Assembly (NCBI GenBank): GCA_030016385.1
Contig: JASEJN010000028.1
Span: 1-38,988, forward strand
Direction: 5' to 3'
From: Clostridiales bacterium
GTDB lineage: Bacteria; Bacillota; Clostridia; Clostridiales; Oxobacteraceae
Length of the DNA stretch: 38,988 nt
Below are positions 38,838-38,988 of this stretch, piece by piece; positions within the stretch are counted from its first letter, which is position 1; every line of letters begins with the position of its first letter. Made by a program: the position numbers and the translations under genes. The notes beneath the pieces are model-generated. The model was not told the DNA's origin. It saw nothing but the letters and a program-made list of their open reading frames with translations, and searched no databases.

Positions 38838-38988
38838 TGTCAACGCCGGAATGAAAAATACTCAAAACGCCGGTTAAAAAATGACCCAACTAACCAATAA
38901 ATCGTCAAAACCTGAACTGACTTTTTATGAGGCTAGTGCTAGAATAAAAATAGTACAAGAGAAATTGAGAAAGTTCCCAATAAGAATT
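38838..38988. mobile_element. End of an IS21-like insertion sequence (runs off window)
   Basis: From 38838 the sequence reads TGTCAACGCCGGAATG, and the motif AACGCCGG recurs 24 bases later at 38866-38873, followed by TTAAAAAATGACCCA. A TGTCAA start, repeated subterminal motifs and a GCCGGTTRAAAAWTGACCC-like block are features I associate with ends of IS21-family elements. It begins inside a CRISPR spacer, 27 nt after the last repeat, so it probably inserted into the array. The transposase and the other end are outside the window. The family call is from pattern memory and is not certain. Confidence 0.5.
38881..38988 (+). CDS. Possible partial ORF in the insertion element
   Basis: An ATG at 38881 opens a frame of 36 codons (MTQLTNKSSKPELTFYEASA...) that is still open at the end of the window. 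It has no recognisable ribosome binding site, an in-frame stop lies two codons upstream, and it begins within the element's subterminal repeat. It is hydrophilic and basic, as a transposase N-terminus might be, but I do not recognise it. It may equally be chance. Confidence 0.2.
   Translation, partial: MTQLTNKSSKPELTFYEASARIKIVQEKLRKFPIRI

Overview
The window reads as chromosomal DNA of a low-GC, anaerobic, Gram-positive Clostridia-type bacterium. The reasons are strong AGGAGG-type ribosome binding sites, a 1173-residue pyruvate:ferredoxin oxidoreductase, DegV and YkvI-type proteins, AT-rich intergenic DNA, and a type I-B CRISPR system whose repeat ends in ATTGAAAC. No rRNA or tRNA gene was seen, and the species cannot be named from sequence alone.

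Bases 1-19600 are ordinary chromosome. In order they hold: galU with its terminator; a YkvI-like membrane transporter; a small His/Cys-rich YmaF-like protein; a DUF2695-like protein; a minus-strand block of response regulator, histidine kinase, ABC ATPase and two-domain FtsX-type permease; a tiny membrane protein; a DnaA-box cluster; a PflX-like radical SAM protein; a DegV lipid-binding protein; nifJ (PFOR), convergent with degV across a shared bidirectional terminator; and a three-gene minus-strand glycan cluster (FAD-dependent oxidoreductase, GH2 glycosidase, GH172/DUF2961 protein). Several intergenic gaps carry dispersed repeats: a roughly 50-bp element in four copies, a roughly 35-bp palindrome in three copies, and a 200-bp nested palindrome that looks like a MITE. 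Upstream of nifJ lies a segment resembling the right end or omega-RNA scaffold of an IS200/IS605 element.

Bases 19918-38810 are a CRISPR-Cas locus. A frameshifted gene with a C-terminal HEPN motif (R-X4-H) precedes a complete type I-B operon: cas6, cas8b, cas7, cas5, cas3, cas4, cas1 and cas2, tightly packed and partly overlapping. A strong intrinsic terminator closes the operon, and an AT-rich leader of about 115 bp follows. The array then runs from 29632 to 38810. By hand count it has 138 copies of a 30-bp repeat and 137 complete spacers of 35-40 nt.

The array is not closed by a degenerate repeat. After the last perfect repeat comes a 27-nt partial spacer, interrupted at about 38838 by what looks like the end of an IS21-like insertion sequence. 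The true array is therefore probably longer than this window.

The spacers record repeated sampling of the same invaders: one duplicated spacer pair, one duplicated single spacer, two spacers overlapping by 20 nt, and two spacers that are near reverse complements of each other and differ in ways that keep one reading frame. Some spacers read as phage-type protein, such as a CPFCG zinc ribbon and a tail-protein motif.

The pieces most worth following up are the HEPN gene beside a system that has no type III effector here, the IS-split giant array, and the spacer pairs.
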